This document shows positions 26,543 to 34,739 of a stretch of 64,000 bases of DNA, in pieces. Source of the DNA: an uncultured Bacillota bacterium (GTDB lineage: Bacteria; Bacillota; Clostridia; Lachnospirales; Lachnospiraceae); contig CASEXH010000006.1 of assembly GCA_949291945.1 (NCBI GenBank), positions 1 through 64,000 of the forward strand, in the 5' to 3' direction. The notes beneath the pieces were generated by a model that did no database searches, was not told the origin of the DNA, and saw nothing but the letters and a program-made list of their open reading frames with translations. Position 1 is the first letter of the stretch. Each line of letters opens with the position of its first letter. A program made the position numbers and the translations under genes.

Positions 26543-29149
26543 TTATTTCTTTATTTTCGTACGGATCCATTTGATCAGCTGGATCACCGGAAGGTTAGCA
26601 ATCGCCAATCCGTACATAATCAGCAGCTGGGTAAAGCTTAAGGTCTGTACTTTAAAAATAGAATCTAATCCCGGGATCATAACTACGCCTGTGATCAGCA
26701 CCAGTCCCAGAAGAAATGCTCCCGCCAGGTAAATGTTGTTGAAAAATCTCTTGGTAAACAGTACCGGCTTATCGGATTTACAGTTGAATCCATGAACCAG
26801 ACGGGAAGTACACAAAGTTCCAAAGGCCAAAGTCATAGCCAGGGTAGTGTTTTCCTGATAGCCGATATAGAAACCGATCATCGTCATAACACCAATGACA
26901 AAACCTTCAATCCCAATCTTAGAAAGGAAGTCCTTTGTAAGTATGGACTCGTTCATAGGTCTTGGTTTATCGTTCATAACCTCCGGATTATGAGGCTCCA
27001 GTCCCAGAGCGATTGCCGGGAGACTGTCTGTCAAAAGGTTAATGAACAGCAGGTGTACCGGTGCAAAAGGTACCGGAAGTCCCGCCAGAGACGCATAAAG
27101 CACAGACAGGATACCAGCAAAGTTTCCGGAAAGAAGGAATTGGATAGAGCTCTTAATATTCTTATATACATTCCTTCCGTTTTCTACAGCTTTTACAATA
27201 GTTGCAAAGTTATCATCGGTAAGCACCATGGAAGCAGCGTCTTTAGCAACCTCTGTTCCGGTAATTCCCATAGCCACGCCAATGTTGGCCTGTTTCAGAG
27301 CCGGAGCATCATTAACGCCGTCACCGGTCATCGCTACGATATTTCCTTTATCCTGCCATGCCCGGACAATACGGATCTTGTGCTCCGGTGAAACACGGGC
27401 ATAAACAGAAATGCCTTCTACAAAATCCTGCAGTTCTTTGTCTGTCATATTTTCAATAACTGCGCCTTCGCAGGCTTCTGACTCATCTTTCAGGATACCG
27501 ATCCTCTTGGCAATAGCTGCCGCCGTCACCTTATGGTCACCGGTGATCATGATAGGTTTGATCCCTGCACGGATACATTCGGCAACTGCCGCCTTGGACT
27601 CTTCTCTTGGCGGGTCCATCATAGCGATCAGTCCTAAGAAGGTGAGATCATATTCGTCTTCCACTGAAATGGACTTAGGCTCTTCAAATTTCTTATATGC
27701 AAAGGCAAGGACACGAAGACCGTTTCTGGAAAATTTCTGGTTCTGTTCTTCAATGGTTTTCTTGTCTTCTTCCGTAATCGGACATACCTCTCCGTTTTTC
27801 TGGATATGAGAAACTCTTCCCAGAAGTACGTCTACTGCTCCTTTTGTTACCATATTACAGCCATTTTTCAGATTATGCAAGGTGGACATTAGTTTTCTGT
27901 CACTGTCAAAAGGAACCTCGCTGTATCTGGGATATTTTTCACGGATAGTCTCAGCAGGACATCCCAGCTTGTCACCCAGATTAATCAGAGCTGTCTCTGT
28001 AGGATCTCCGATCTCTTCGCCGTTTTTATTGGTGGAGTCGTTACACAGGATACTGTGGCGAAGAAGCTGTTTCTGAGCCTCATCTTCCAGATCAATGGAA
28101 GCTGCAGAGATTTCTTTTCCTTCTACATAATAGTCTTCTACAGTCATCTTATTCTGTGTAAGAGTTCCTGTCTTATCGGAACAGATGATGGACACACTTC
28201 CCAGACCTTCCACAGCCTGAAGCTTACGGATAATCGCATGTTCCTTTGCCATCTTCTGGGTGCCGAAGGACAGCACGATGGTAACAATTGAGCTCAGGGC
28301 CTCAGGGATTGCAGCTACAGCCAAAGCTACAGCGAATAGGAATGCATCGGCCACTCCCTCTCCTCTGAATACGCTGATGCCAAAAAGAATGGCACAGAAC
28401 ACCAGGATCAGGATGGACAGCTTCTGTCCGAAATTATCCAGGTTCATCTGGAGAGGAGTCTTCTTTTCAGAAGTACTCTTTAGCAGGCTGGCAATCTTCC
28501 CCACCTCTGTGTTCATACCGATTCCGGTTACCAGGAAGGAACCCCTTCCGTAAGAAACAAAGCTTCCCGAGAAAACCATGTTGGTCCTGTCTCCCAAAGG
28601 GACCTCTCCCTCAATGGCATCTTCCATTTTTTCTACTGAAAGGCTTTCCCCTGTCAGGGCGCTTTCATCTACTTTCAGACTGGCATTTTCCAGGATACGT
28701 CCATCAGCCGGCACATAATCTCCTGCCTCCAGCATAACAATATCGCCTATGGTAACCTGAGAAGATGGGATCTTGATCACATCTCCGCCTCTGACAACTT
28801 TGGCCTCCGGTGCCGACATGGCTTTCAGACTGTTCAGGGACTGTTCTGCCTTTACAGTCTGGACCGTTCCCAGGATTGCATTGATGGTAATAACGATCAG
28901 GATAACAATGGCGCTTTCTGTCTCTCCCAGGATACCTGATACGATAGCAGCTACGATCAAGATGATTACCAGGAAGTCTTTGTACTGTTCCAGGAAAATC
29001 TGTGGTATGGTCTTTTTCTTGCCTTCGGCCAGAGCATTAGGACCATATTTTTCCTGATTCTTTTTTACCTGTTCTTCTGTCAATGGCTGGGTACTGCCGT
29101 TGACAGCTTTCTGTACCTCTGTCCTGGACATTTGGTAATACTCTTTCAT
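26543..29149 (-). CDS. P-type divalent cation ATPase (Ca2+/Mn2+ type)
   Basis: Start chosen at the ATG at 29147-29149, behind GGAGG with 7-base spacing; an in-frame extension to 29233 would overlap the riboswitch terminator. The 868-residue pump has TGES (166-169, actuator), phosphorylated D325 in SDKTGTLTQNK, and the hinge TGDGVNDAPALK. Ion-site motifs are IPEAL (281-285) in M4 and NLLTDSLPAIALG in M6, as in SERCA/PMR1-like type IIA pumps that move Ca2+ and sometimes Mn2+. The yybP-ykoY riboswitch in its leader points to Mn2+ export as the physiological role. Confidence 0.95.
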   Translation of the reverse strand: MKEYYQMSRTEVQKAVNGSTQPLTEEQVKKNQEKYGPNALAEGKKKTIPQIFLEQYKDFLVIILIVAAIVSGILGETESAIVILIVITINAILGTVQTVKAEQSLNSLKAMSAPEAKVVRGGDVIKIPSSQVTIGDIVMLEAGDYVPADGRILENASLKVDESALTGESLSVEKMEDAIEGEVPLGDRTNMVFSGSFVSYGRGSFLVTGIGMNTEVGKIASLLKSTSEKKTPLQMNLDNFGQKLSILILVFCAILFGISVFRGEGVADAFLFAVALAVAAIPEALSSIVTIVLSFGTQKMAKEHAIIRKLQAVEGLGSVSIICSDKTGTLTQNKMTVEDYYVEGKEISAASIDLEDEAQKQLLRHSILCNDSTNKNGEEIGDPTETALINLGDKLGCPAETIREKYPRYSEVPFDSDRKLMSTLHNLKNGCNMVTKGAVDVLLGRVSHIQKNGEVCPITEEDKKTIEEQNQKFSRNGLRVLAFAYKKFEEPKSISVEDEYDLTFLGLIAMMDPPREESKAAVAECIRAGIKPIMITGDHKVTAAAIAKRIGILKDESEACEGAVIENMTDKELQDFVEGISVYARVSPEHKIRIVRAWQDKGNIVAMTGDGVNDAPALKQANIGVAMGITGTEVAKDAASMVLTDDNFATIVKAVENGRNVYKNIKSSIQFLLSGNFAGILSVLYASLAGLPVPFAPVHLLFINLLTDSLPAIALGLEPHNPEVMNDKPRPMNESILTKDFLSKIGIEGFVIGVMTMIGFYIGYQENTTLAMTLAFGTLCTSRLVHGFNCKSDKPVLFTKRFFNNIYLAGAFLLGLVLITGVVMIPGLDSIFKVQTLSFTQLLIMYGLAIANLPVIQLIKWIRTKIKK

Positions 29150-29235
29150 GCTTCTTCCTCCATTCGTTTTTCCGGGCCGATTTTTCCCGGACTCTTTACT
29201 GATAGTTTGTTTCGTAAAGGTCTTTATATGCAAAA

Positions 29236-29282
29236 AGCGAGACCTTTACTGCACAGTTGATATATGCAATAAAAGTCTCGCT
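29236..29282 (-). terminator. Riboswitch expression-platform terminator
   Basis: AGCGAGAC and GTCTCGCT arms, extended by CTTTTATTGCA / TGCAGTAAAGG pairing, form a long hairpin followed on the minus strand by TTTTTG. The arm CTTTTATT (29268-29275) is also the 3' strand of the aptamer's P1 helix, so P1 and terminator cannot coexist. Confidence 0.85.
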
Positions 29283-29369
29283 GTTTCATCACGACACGGA
29301 TGAGAGATTCCTCATCGAGATTGACGATGCCGCAAACACCTGTAAAGGTGCCAGCTACTCCCTTTCATT
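29268..29369 (-). promoter_or_regulatory. yybP-ykoY manganese riboswitch
   Basis: The minus-strand leader of the P-type ATPase holds the conserved features of this class: AAAGGGAGTAGC at the 5' side, a TTTGCGGCATCGTCAATC segment and a 3' AGCGAGACTTTT. P1 can form between AATGAAAG (29362-29369) and CTTTTATT (29268-29275). Mn2+ binding stabilises P1, which prevents the terminator at 29236-29282 and turns the exporter on; that mechanism is established for the class and fits the pairing seen here. Confidence 0.9.
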
Positions 29370-29376
29370 AAAAATG

Positions 29377-29405
29377 ATGATAAACGATTAAAAAAGTCTT
29401 GTCAA
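29377..29405 (-). promoter_or_regulatory. Promoter of the Mn2+ riboswitch-ATPase unit
   Basis: Consensus TTGACA (29400-29405), 17 bases, TATCAT (29377-29382) on the minus strand. Transcription would start near 29370, exactly at the 5' edge of the aptamer. Confidence 0.85.
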
Positions 29406-29418
29406 CCCCTAAATTTTC

Positions 29419-29480
29419 AGTAACAGCCGCTGTAAGCACGTAAGCGGGATTTTCCCGATGAAACTGGACGAGCTGTTACT
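29419..29480 (-). terminator. Forked stem directly after metG
   Basis: Immediately after the metG stop codon, AGTAACAGC (29472-29480) pairs with GCTGTTACT (29419-29427 on this strand), enclosing a second hairpin CGGGA-N3-TCCCG. It probably ends or protects the metG transcript, but it lacks a clear T-run (GAAAATTTAG follows), so the terminator call is moderate. Confidence 0.45.
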
Positions 29481-31442
29481 CTAGCAAATCTCTGCACCTG
29501 CAGGCATATCTTTATCCGGAGTCATCAGGGAAAGCTCTCCGTCAAGACCTTCTGCGCAGAGGATCATGCCTTCAGAAAGGACTCCTGCCAGCTTGGCCGG
29601 TTTCAGATTTACCAGTACCATGACTTTCTTTCCAACCATGTCTTCCGGCTTATAGTTGGACTTGATCCCGGAAACGATCTGTTTCACCTGGCTTCCGATC
29701 TTTACCTGGGAGCAGAGAAGCTTCTTGGATTTTTTCACCTCTTCACAAGCAATGATCTCTCCTACCTGGAACTGCATTTTCATAAAGTCCTCAAAGGTTA
29801 CTTCCGGTTTTGCCTCAATATCCACAACAGGATCTTCTGCGTCCTCTGGCTCCTGTTCTTTTGCCTCCTGGGCTCTCATGGCTTCTACTTTTTCCATAAC
29901 CTCTTTCACATCCAGGCGTGCAAAAAGGATTTCCGGTTTTTCTGTCACTTTATTTTCCGACGGATACAGTCCGAAGGAATCCAGCTCCTCATAAGTCCTC
30001 TTGGGGGCATTAAGCTGAGCAAGAATCTTCTCTGTAGTGCCCGGCATAAAGGATTCCAGAAGAGTGGCACCTATACAGATTCCCTCTACCAGGTTATAGA
30101 GCACCTCTGCCAGACGGTCTTTCTTCTCCTCATCTTTTGCCAGTACCCAGGGCATAGTCTCGTCAATATATTTGTTGCAACGTTTAAATAAGGTAAAGAT
30201 CTCAGTAATGGCGTCAGCCACACGAAGGTCTTCCATCTTAGCCTCCACTTTTGCCTTAGTTCCCTGGGCAACGGCTTTCAGCTCATCGTCTACCGGTTCT
30301 GTCACTCCAGTGCTCTTTACCACGCCGCCGAAATATTTATTGGACATGGAGATGGTCCTGTTCACCAGATTTCCCAGAGTATTGGCCAGTTCGGAATTTA
30401 ATCTCTCCACCATGAGCTCCCAGGTGATCACACCGTCGTTTTCAAAAGGCATTTCATGAAGAACGAAATAACGGACAGCGTCTACTCCAAAGAAATCCAC
30501 CAGCTGATCGGCATAGAGAACATTTCCTTTGGACTTGCTCATCTTACCGTCCCCCTGAAGCAGCCACGGATGGCCGAATACCTGCTTGGGCAGAGGTAGT
30601 CCCAGAGCCATCAGGAAGATCGGCCAGTAAATGGTATGGAAACGAATAATATCCTTTCCGATCAGGTGAAGGTCTGCCGGCCAGTATTTTTCAAACTGCT
30701 CTGTGCTGTTCCCATCACAGTCATAACCGATTCCGGTGATGTAGTTGGTCAGTGCATCCAGCCATACGTAGACCACGTGCTTCGGATCAAAGTCTACCGG
30801 AATTCCCCATTTAAAAGAAGTTCTGGATACACACAGGTCCTGAAGTCCCGGAAGGAGGAAATTGTTCATCATCTCATTCTTCCTGGATACCGGCTGGATA
30901 AACTCCGGATGTTCATTAATGTATTCGATGAGCTTAGGAGCATATTTGCTCATTCTGAAGAAATAAGCTTCTTCCTTTGCAGGAGTCACCGGACGGCCGC
31001 AGTCCGGACATTTTCCATCCACTAACTGGGACTCCGTAAAGAAAGATTCACAGGGCGTGCAGTACAGGCCCTCATAATAACCTTTGTAAATGTCCCCCTG
31101 GTCATAAAGCTTTTTAAAGATCTTCTGTACCTGCTTTTCATGATAATCATCGGTAGTCCTGATAAACTTATCATAAGAAGTTCCCATCAAATCCCAGATA
31201 TTCTTGATCTCACCGGACACCTGATCCACAAATTCCTTGCAGCTTACTCCGGCTTCCTCCGCCTTCAGTTCGATCTTCTGTCCATGCTCATCCGTTCCCG
31301 TCTGAAAAAACACATCATACCCCTGCTGTCTCTTAAACCTGGCAATACTGTCCGCCAGAACCGCCTCATAAGTATTCCCAATATGAGGCTTCCCTGAAGT
31401 ATAAGCAATAGCGGTAGTAATATAATACTTCTTCTTATCCAT
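29481..31442 (-). CDS. metG: Methionyl-tRNA synthetase
   Basis: This 653-residue class I synthetase charges tRNA-Met. It has an ITTAIAYTSGKPHIGNTYE opening (HIGH motif), a zinc knuckle with CTPC and CPDC pairs in the connective domain, the catalytic GDGKMSKSKGNV loop, an anticodon-binding helical domain and a C-terminal EMAP-II-like tRNA-binding domain (about 550-653, FEDFMKMQFQVGEI) that dimerises the enzyme. Expression is governed by the T-box leader upstream. Confidence 0.98.
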   Translation of the reverse strand: MDKKKYYITTAIAYTSGKPHIGNTYEAVLADSIARFKRQQGYDVFFQTGTDEHGQKIELKAEEAGVSCKEFVDQVSGEIKNIWDLMGTSYDKFIRTTDDYHEKQVQKIFKKLYDQGDIYKGYYEGLYCTPCESFFTESQLVDGKCPDCGRPVTPAKEEAYFFRMSKYAPKLIEYINEHPEFIQPVSRKNEMMNNFLLPGLQDLCVSRTSFKWGIPVDFDPKHVVYVWLDALTNYITGIGYDCDGNSTEQFEKYWPADLHLIGKDIIRFHTIYWPIFLMALGLPLPKQVFGHPWLLQGDGKMSKSKGNVLYADQLVDFFGVDAVRYFVLHEMPFENDGVITWELMVERLNSELANTLGNLVNRTISMSNKYFGGVVKSTGVTEPVDDELKAVAQGTKAKVEAKMEDLRVADAITEIFTLFKRCNKYIDETMPWVLAKDEEKKDRLAEVLYNLVEGICIGATLLESFMPGTTEKILAQLNAPKRTYEELDSFGLYPSENKVTEKPEILFARLDVKEVMEKVEAMRAQEAKEQEPEDAEDPVVDIEAKPEVTFEDFMKMQFQVGEIIACEEVKKSKKLLCSQVKIGSQVKQIVSGIKSNYKPEDMVGKKVMVLVNLKPAKLAGVLSEGMILCAEGLDGELSLMTPDKDMPAGAEIC

Positions 31443-31564
31443 TTCATTTTCCTCCTGACTCTTAATTATCCTTTATACAAATCTATCCAGCACCCCGGCG
31501 GCTTTTCCTTTTCGAGCGGCCACTGTGTCCAGGATTCCCTCAACACACTCCCGCCACTCCAAAA

Positions 31565-31880
31565 GAAAAAGCCCGTCCCCTCTGTTTCCAAAGAAGACGA
31601 GCCGTGAAACCCGTGTTACCACTTCTGTTCATCTGTACCTCACGGCACAGATCTCATCAGGTACAGTTTGTTCTATACCCTGCCGCTGTAACAGGCGGAA
31701 CCTGTCGCAGCCTAGACAGAAAAGCTTTTGCTCTTCCTGCTTCGGTGCGCCTCTCAGGAGCCATCTTCCTTATATCCCGATCCGCTTTCTCTCAGCCCGG
31801 CGGCCCTGAACCCCCATGAAAACTTCTCTGTAAAACCGGCAATATAAGTACTCTCTCCGTCTCAGTGTTTTTCTCTGTAA
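31565..31880 (-). promoter_or_regulatory. T-box leader (methionine) of metG
   Basis: The minus-strand leader carries T-box landmarks: a GAGAGTA motif early in stem I, a GGCTGAGAGAAAGC distal loop element, a GAAGATGGC segment whose ATG (31762-31764) is the likely specifier codon for tRNA-Met, the T-box sequence AGAAGTGGTAACACGG (about 31610-31626), and a terminator GCTCGTC...GACGGGC (about 31570-31601) followed by TTTTTCTTTT. Uncharged tRNA-Met should stabilise the antiterminator and raise metG expression. About 110 further untranslated bases separate the terminator from the metG start. Confidence 0.88.
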
Positions 31881-31883
31881 TTC

Positions 31884-31912
31884 ATGCTAACACATTCCAT
31901 AGTATTTGTAAA
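31884..31912 (-). promoter_or_regulatory. Promoter of the T-box/metG unit
   Basis: TTTACA (31907-31912) and TAGCAT (31884-31889) on the minus strand are spaced by 17 bases, placing the start of transcription just before the T-box stem I. Confidence 0.6.
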
Positions 31913-31929
31913 CACTCATTTAAAAGGTT

Positions 31930-32157
31930 TTAAGCAACTGCATATTTTCCAAGAACTTCCTCAAAATGAGGTTCTGTGCCATCATATTTTACGTGAAGAT
32001 CCTGATCGCAGCTCAGGCTTAAAACGCCTAAAATAGATTTTCCATCAACCACAAGGCGATCGCTGACAATGTCAATGTCAAAATCACAGCGGCAGGCAGC
32101 GCTGACAAACTCTTTCATCTCTTCAATATGACGAAAACGTACTTTCCTTTCCTTCAT
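31930..32157 (-). CDS. HPr-like protein without the catalytic histidine
   Basis: A 75-residue protein with HPr-fold features: the VDGKSILGVLSLSCDQDLHV segment matches the Ser46 region (SIMGVMSL) of the phosphocarrier HPr, and length is near the usual 85-88. However, the GLHARPA loop carrying the phosphorylated His15 is absent; residues 10-25 read HIEEMKEFVSAACRCD. It therefore cannot act as a normal PTS phosphocarrier. The serine equivalent remains (S41), so a regulatory, Crh-like role is possible but unproven. Strong GGAGG site; monocistronic. Confidence 0.75.
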   Translation of the reverse strand: MKERKVRFRHIEEMKEFVSAACRCDFDIDIVSDRLVVDGKSILGVLSLSCDQDLHVKYDGTEPHFEEVLGKYAVA

Positions 32158-32266
32158 ATTTCCTTCCTCCTGAGTCTTTCTTCATAGCTTTTAACTTTAT
32201 CAGCCCTTAGGATAAAACATATTTCCGGAAATTTCAACAACTATTTTTGTATTTTTTCTGATTTTT

Positions 32267-33613
32267 CTATATCAGTTCTTCATGCTCCCGGCTAAGTTTT
32301 TTTACCGTGCCCACAGCCGCTAATATAGCGATCAGATTTGGGATCACCATCAGACCGTTAAACATGTCCGACATATTCCATACCAGGTCTACCTTCAGGG
32401 TGGATCCTATCAAAACACAGAGCACTACCAAAAAGCCATACCCCCGGACTGCCTTTTTCCCGAAAAGGTGACGGACATTTACCTCTCCGAAATAATACCA
32501 GCCGATTATGGTGGTAAATGCAAAGAACAGCATACAGATGGCAATAAATACATTTCCAAAGGAACCATAAGAAGAATTAAAAGCTGCCTGGGCAAGGGCA
32601 GAGCCGGTTTCTCCTGTAGAAAGGGCTCCTGTGGAAAGGATCACCAGGGCGGTAAGTGTGAGGATCACAAAGGTGTCAATGAAGACACCCATCATAGCAA
32701 TGATCCCCTGATCCGCCGGATGTTTTACATCAGCAGTAGCATGAGCATGGGGCGTAGAACCCATACCTGCTTCATTGGAAAAAAGGCCTCTGGCTACACC
32801 GAACCGCATAGCCTTCTGCACGGTAACTCCTGCAGCTCCTCCTAATACGGAAGATGGTGAAAACGCCGCCACAAAAATATCGTGAAACGCTTTTCCCAGT
32901 CCTTCCAGATTCATTCCAAGGATGATCACACAGCCCACAATATAGATCAAGGCCATCAGGGGCACGATCTTTTCCGTAACTCTGGCAATCCGGTTGATTC
33001 CTCCCAGGAAGATCACGGCGGAGATCACGGCAATTATGATCCCCATTATGTAAGGTTTTATTCCGAAAGCGGTGTTAAAAGAACTTCCGATAGAGTTAGA
33101 TTGTACCATATTTCCCATAAATCCCAAAGCCAGGATGATGGCTATAGAGAAAAAACCGGAAAGGAACTTTCCGAATTTCCCTTTAAAAAGGTACTGTATA
33201 TAGTAAACCGGTCCGCCTACGATGGCTCCGTTTTCTTTTTTCCTGGTAAGCTGAGCCATAACTGCTTCTCCATAGATAGTAGCCATCCCAAAGAAAGCGC
33301 TGACCCACATCCAGAAGATGGCTCCCGGGCCTCCGGATGCGATAGCGGTAGCTGCTCCTGCAATATTCCCGGTACCTACCTGGGCGGCGATGGCCGTAGC
33401 CAGCGCCTGGAAAGAACTCAGGCCCCTTTCCGTACTCTTGCCGTGAAGAGAAAAGTTCCCGAACATCCTCTTCATTCCCTCTTTAAATTTTCTTACCTGA
33501 ATAAACTTCAGGTTAATGGTATAAAAGATTCCTGTTCCCAGGAGCAGCACCAGCAGAGCTCCATCCCATAAAAAGGAATTTACTCCTTCTACGATCTGCG
33601 ATAACATTTCCAT
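32267..33613 (-). CDS. AGCS-family sodium:amino acid (alanine/glycine) symporter
   Basis: The 448-residue carrier has about ten to eleven membrane helices and the AGCS signature (GNIAGAATAIASGGPGAIFW; later GGPVYYIQYLFKG and SNEAGMGSTPHAHA). It imports alanine or glycine with Na+. The tandem glycine riboswitch directly upstream strongly suggests glycine as the regulated substrate, whether for uptake-driven catabolism or for efflux. AAGGAG site precedes the ATG. Confidence 0.95.
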   Translation of the reverse strand: MEMLSQIVEGVNSFLWDGALLVLLLGTGIFYTINLKFIQVRKFKEGMKRMFGNFSLHGKSTERGLSSFQALATAIAAQVGTGNIAGAATAIASGGPGAIFWMWVSAFFGMATIYGEAVMAQLTRKKENGAIVGGPVYYIQYLFKGKFGKFLSGFFSIAIILALGFMGNMVQSNSIGSSFNTAFGIKPYIMGIIIAVISAVIFLGGINRIARVTEKIVPLMALIYIVGCVIILGMNLEGLGKAFHDIFVAAFSPSSVLGGAAGVTVQKAMRFGVARGLFSNEAGMGSTPHAHATADVKHPADQGIIAMMGVFIDTFVILTLTALVILSTGALSTGETGSALAQAAFNSSYGSFGNVFIAICMLFFAFTTIIGWYYFGEVNVRHLFGKKAVRGYGFLVVLCVLIGSTLKVDLVWNMSDMFNGLMVIPNLIAILAAVGTVKKLSREHEELI

Positions 33614-33689
33614 TGTTTGTCTCCTTCTCTTTTCTTGTTTTCTGATTCATGCTCCTCCCCGGAAATCTCTGTGAAAATATGGAAAAAGA

Positions 33690-33728
33690 AAGAGAGTTAT
33701 CGCATAATCCCAATGCAATAACTCTCTG
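33690..33728 (-). terminator. Glycine riboswitch terminator
   Basis: GAGAGTTATTGCA and TGCGATAACTCTC arms (33692-33726) form a strong hairpin, followed on the minus strand by TTTCTTTTTCC. It sits between the second aptamer and the AGCS gene and provides the on/off step. Confidence 0.85.
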
Positions 33729-33771
33729 AAACTTTTTCAAAATCAGACCGTTGTCCGACTGTTTTTATGAT

Positions 33772-33980
33772 CTCACTGTCCTTTTGCCTGAGAGATTCAC
33801 AGATAAACTTTATCTGCTTACACCTTCGGCACCCTTAACGGGATTCTCCAGAGAGCCATCCAGATACAGTCCTGTTCCTTTTTCTGGAACCCCTGAGAGT
33901 ATTACTCCTTCGGTGGGTTTTTTGACCTCTTTCCTGCATCCTTCAATTGGCACGATATATAGACGGAACTCTCCGTCTTT
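33772..33980 (-). promoter_or_regulatory. Tandem glycine riboswitch
   Basis: Two consecutive aptamers are visible on the minus strand. The first opens GGAGAGTTCC and contains CACCGAAGGAGTAA followed by ACTCTCAGG and an AAAAAGGAACAGGAC segment. The second has GGAGAATCC, GTGCCGAAGGTGTAAGC and ends CTCTCAGGCAAAAGGACAG. This double arrangement is the established cooperative glycine sensor. The remainder of the 33614-34039 gap holds the terminator and AT-rich sequence. Confidence 0.95.
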
Positions 33981-34039
33981 GTAACAACGGTCACCATTAT
34001 AGCACTTACAGAAGCTTTGTCAATGTTCTTTTGTGTCTT

Positions 34040-34720
34040 TTATCGTTTTCGAATGTAAAAAATATTGCTTATCAGAAAACTACTGTGTTTTTTCACATAA
34101 TCCATATATTCCTGGATATCCAAAAAATACTCTTTCCCCCAGGAAGATATCTTCAGATAATTTCCCTCCATAGCAGTGACAGTAACAAAATGAGCCGCCG
34201 CCTGACAGGCAACACTATATTCTTCCCCCTTTCTCACATAAAAATTCAGCTTATTTTTTCTCCTGAACAAGGACAGGTTTGGCCCTATAGCCAGGATTAC
34301 CGGAATGTCATGGGCCAGCATAGCTGCCGTCCGAATCCAAATATTTCTGCCCAGGACTCCGAAAGAAATCTTCAAAGGTATCCTGCTTTTATGGAAGTAA
34401 TGGTTTATGCCTGCAGCCAGAAACCACACTGGCATGCCAAAACCGGGGATCAAAGGAAAATATCTGTGATGCATAATCCTGACCAGCTCCTGATATCTCT
34501 CCTCTTCCCAGATACCGTTGTCTTCTTCCTCTTTGAATTCTTTACCACGGCAGTATTCTTTATGTAAACTTAAATACAGCAGAATGTCTGTTCCTGCTAT
34601 CACTCCGCAGCCGTATTTTTTCAAAGTTCTTCCAGAAAACCACCCCTGGTTTCCTCCATAGGATAGACTTCCGTCTTTCATCACCGCAACATAAGGATAT
34701 TTCAGCCGAACTGTTTTCAT
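34040..34720 (-). CDS. C39/papain-like cysteine peptidase-fold protein
   Basis: The 226-residue protein has no signal peptide. Near the N-terminus an oxyanion Gln and Trp (NQGWF) precede YGCGVIAGTDILLYL, whose cysteine (about 38) fits the nucleophile of C39-like peptidases. A later AAHFVTVTAMEGNYLKISSWG provides the His strand and the following turn, where the usual Asn/Asp is replaced by Ser. A hydrophobic stretch (about 95-125 and 130-150) lies between. It could be a peptidase, transacylase or inactive relative. It begins 19 bases after the CntK-like epimerase gene and is probably co-transcribed with it. Confidence 0.5.
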   Translation of the reverse strand: MKTVRLKYPYVAVMKDGSLSYGGNQGWFSGRTLKKYGCGVIAGTDILLYLSLHKEYCRGKEFKEEEDNGIWEEERYQELVRIMHHRYFPLIPGFGMPVWFLAAGINHYFHKSRIPLKISFGVLGRNIWIRTAAMLAHDIPVILAIGPNLSLFRRKNKLNFYVRKGEEYSVACQAAAHFVTVTAMEGNYLKISSWGKEYFLDIQEYMDYVKKHSSFLISNIFYIRKR

Positions 34721-34739
34721 GTTATGTAAACCTCTTATT

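Noticed and set aside
29419..29480. tRNA-like fold after metG
   Set aside because: There is no T-loop consensus, no CCA-adjacent acceptor pattern and no anticodon arm; it is a simple forked stem.
395..31613. Identical 13-mer GCCGTGAAACCCG near the spoIIID remnant and in the metG T-box
   Set aside because: Matches of this length are expected by chance in a 64 kb window; flanking sequence does not align.
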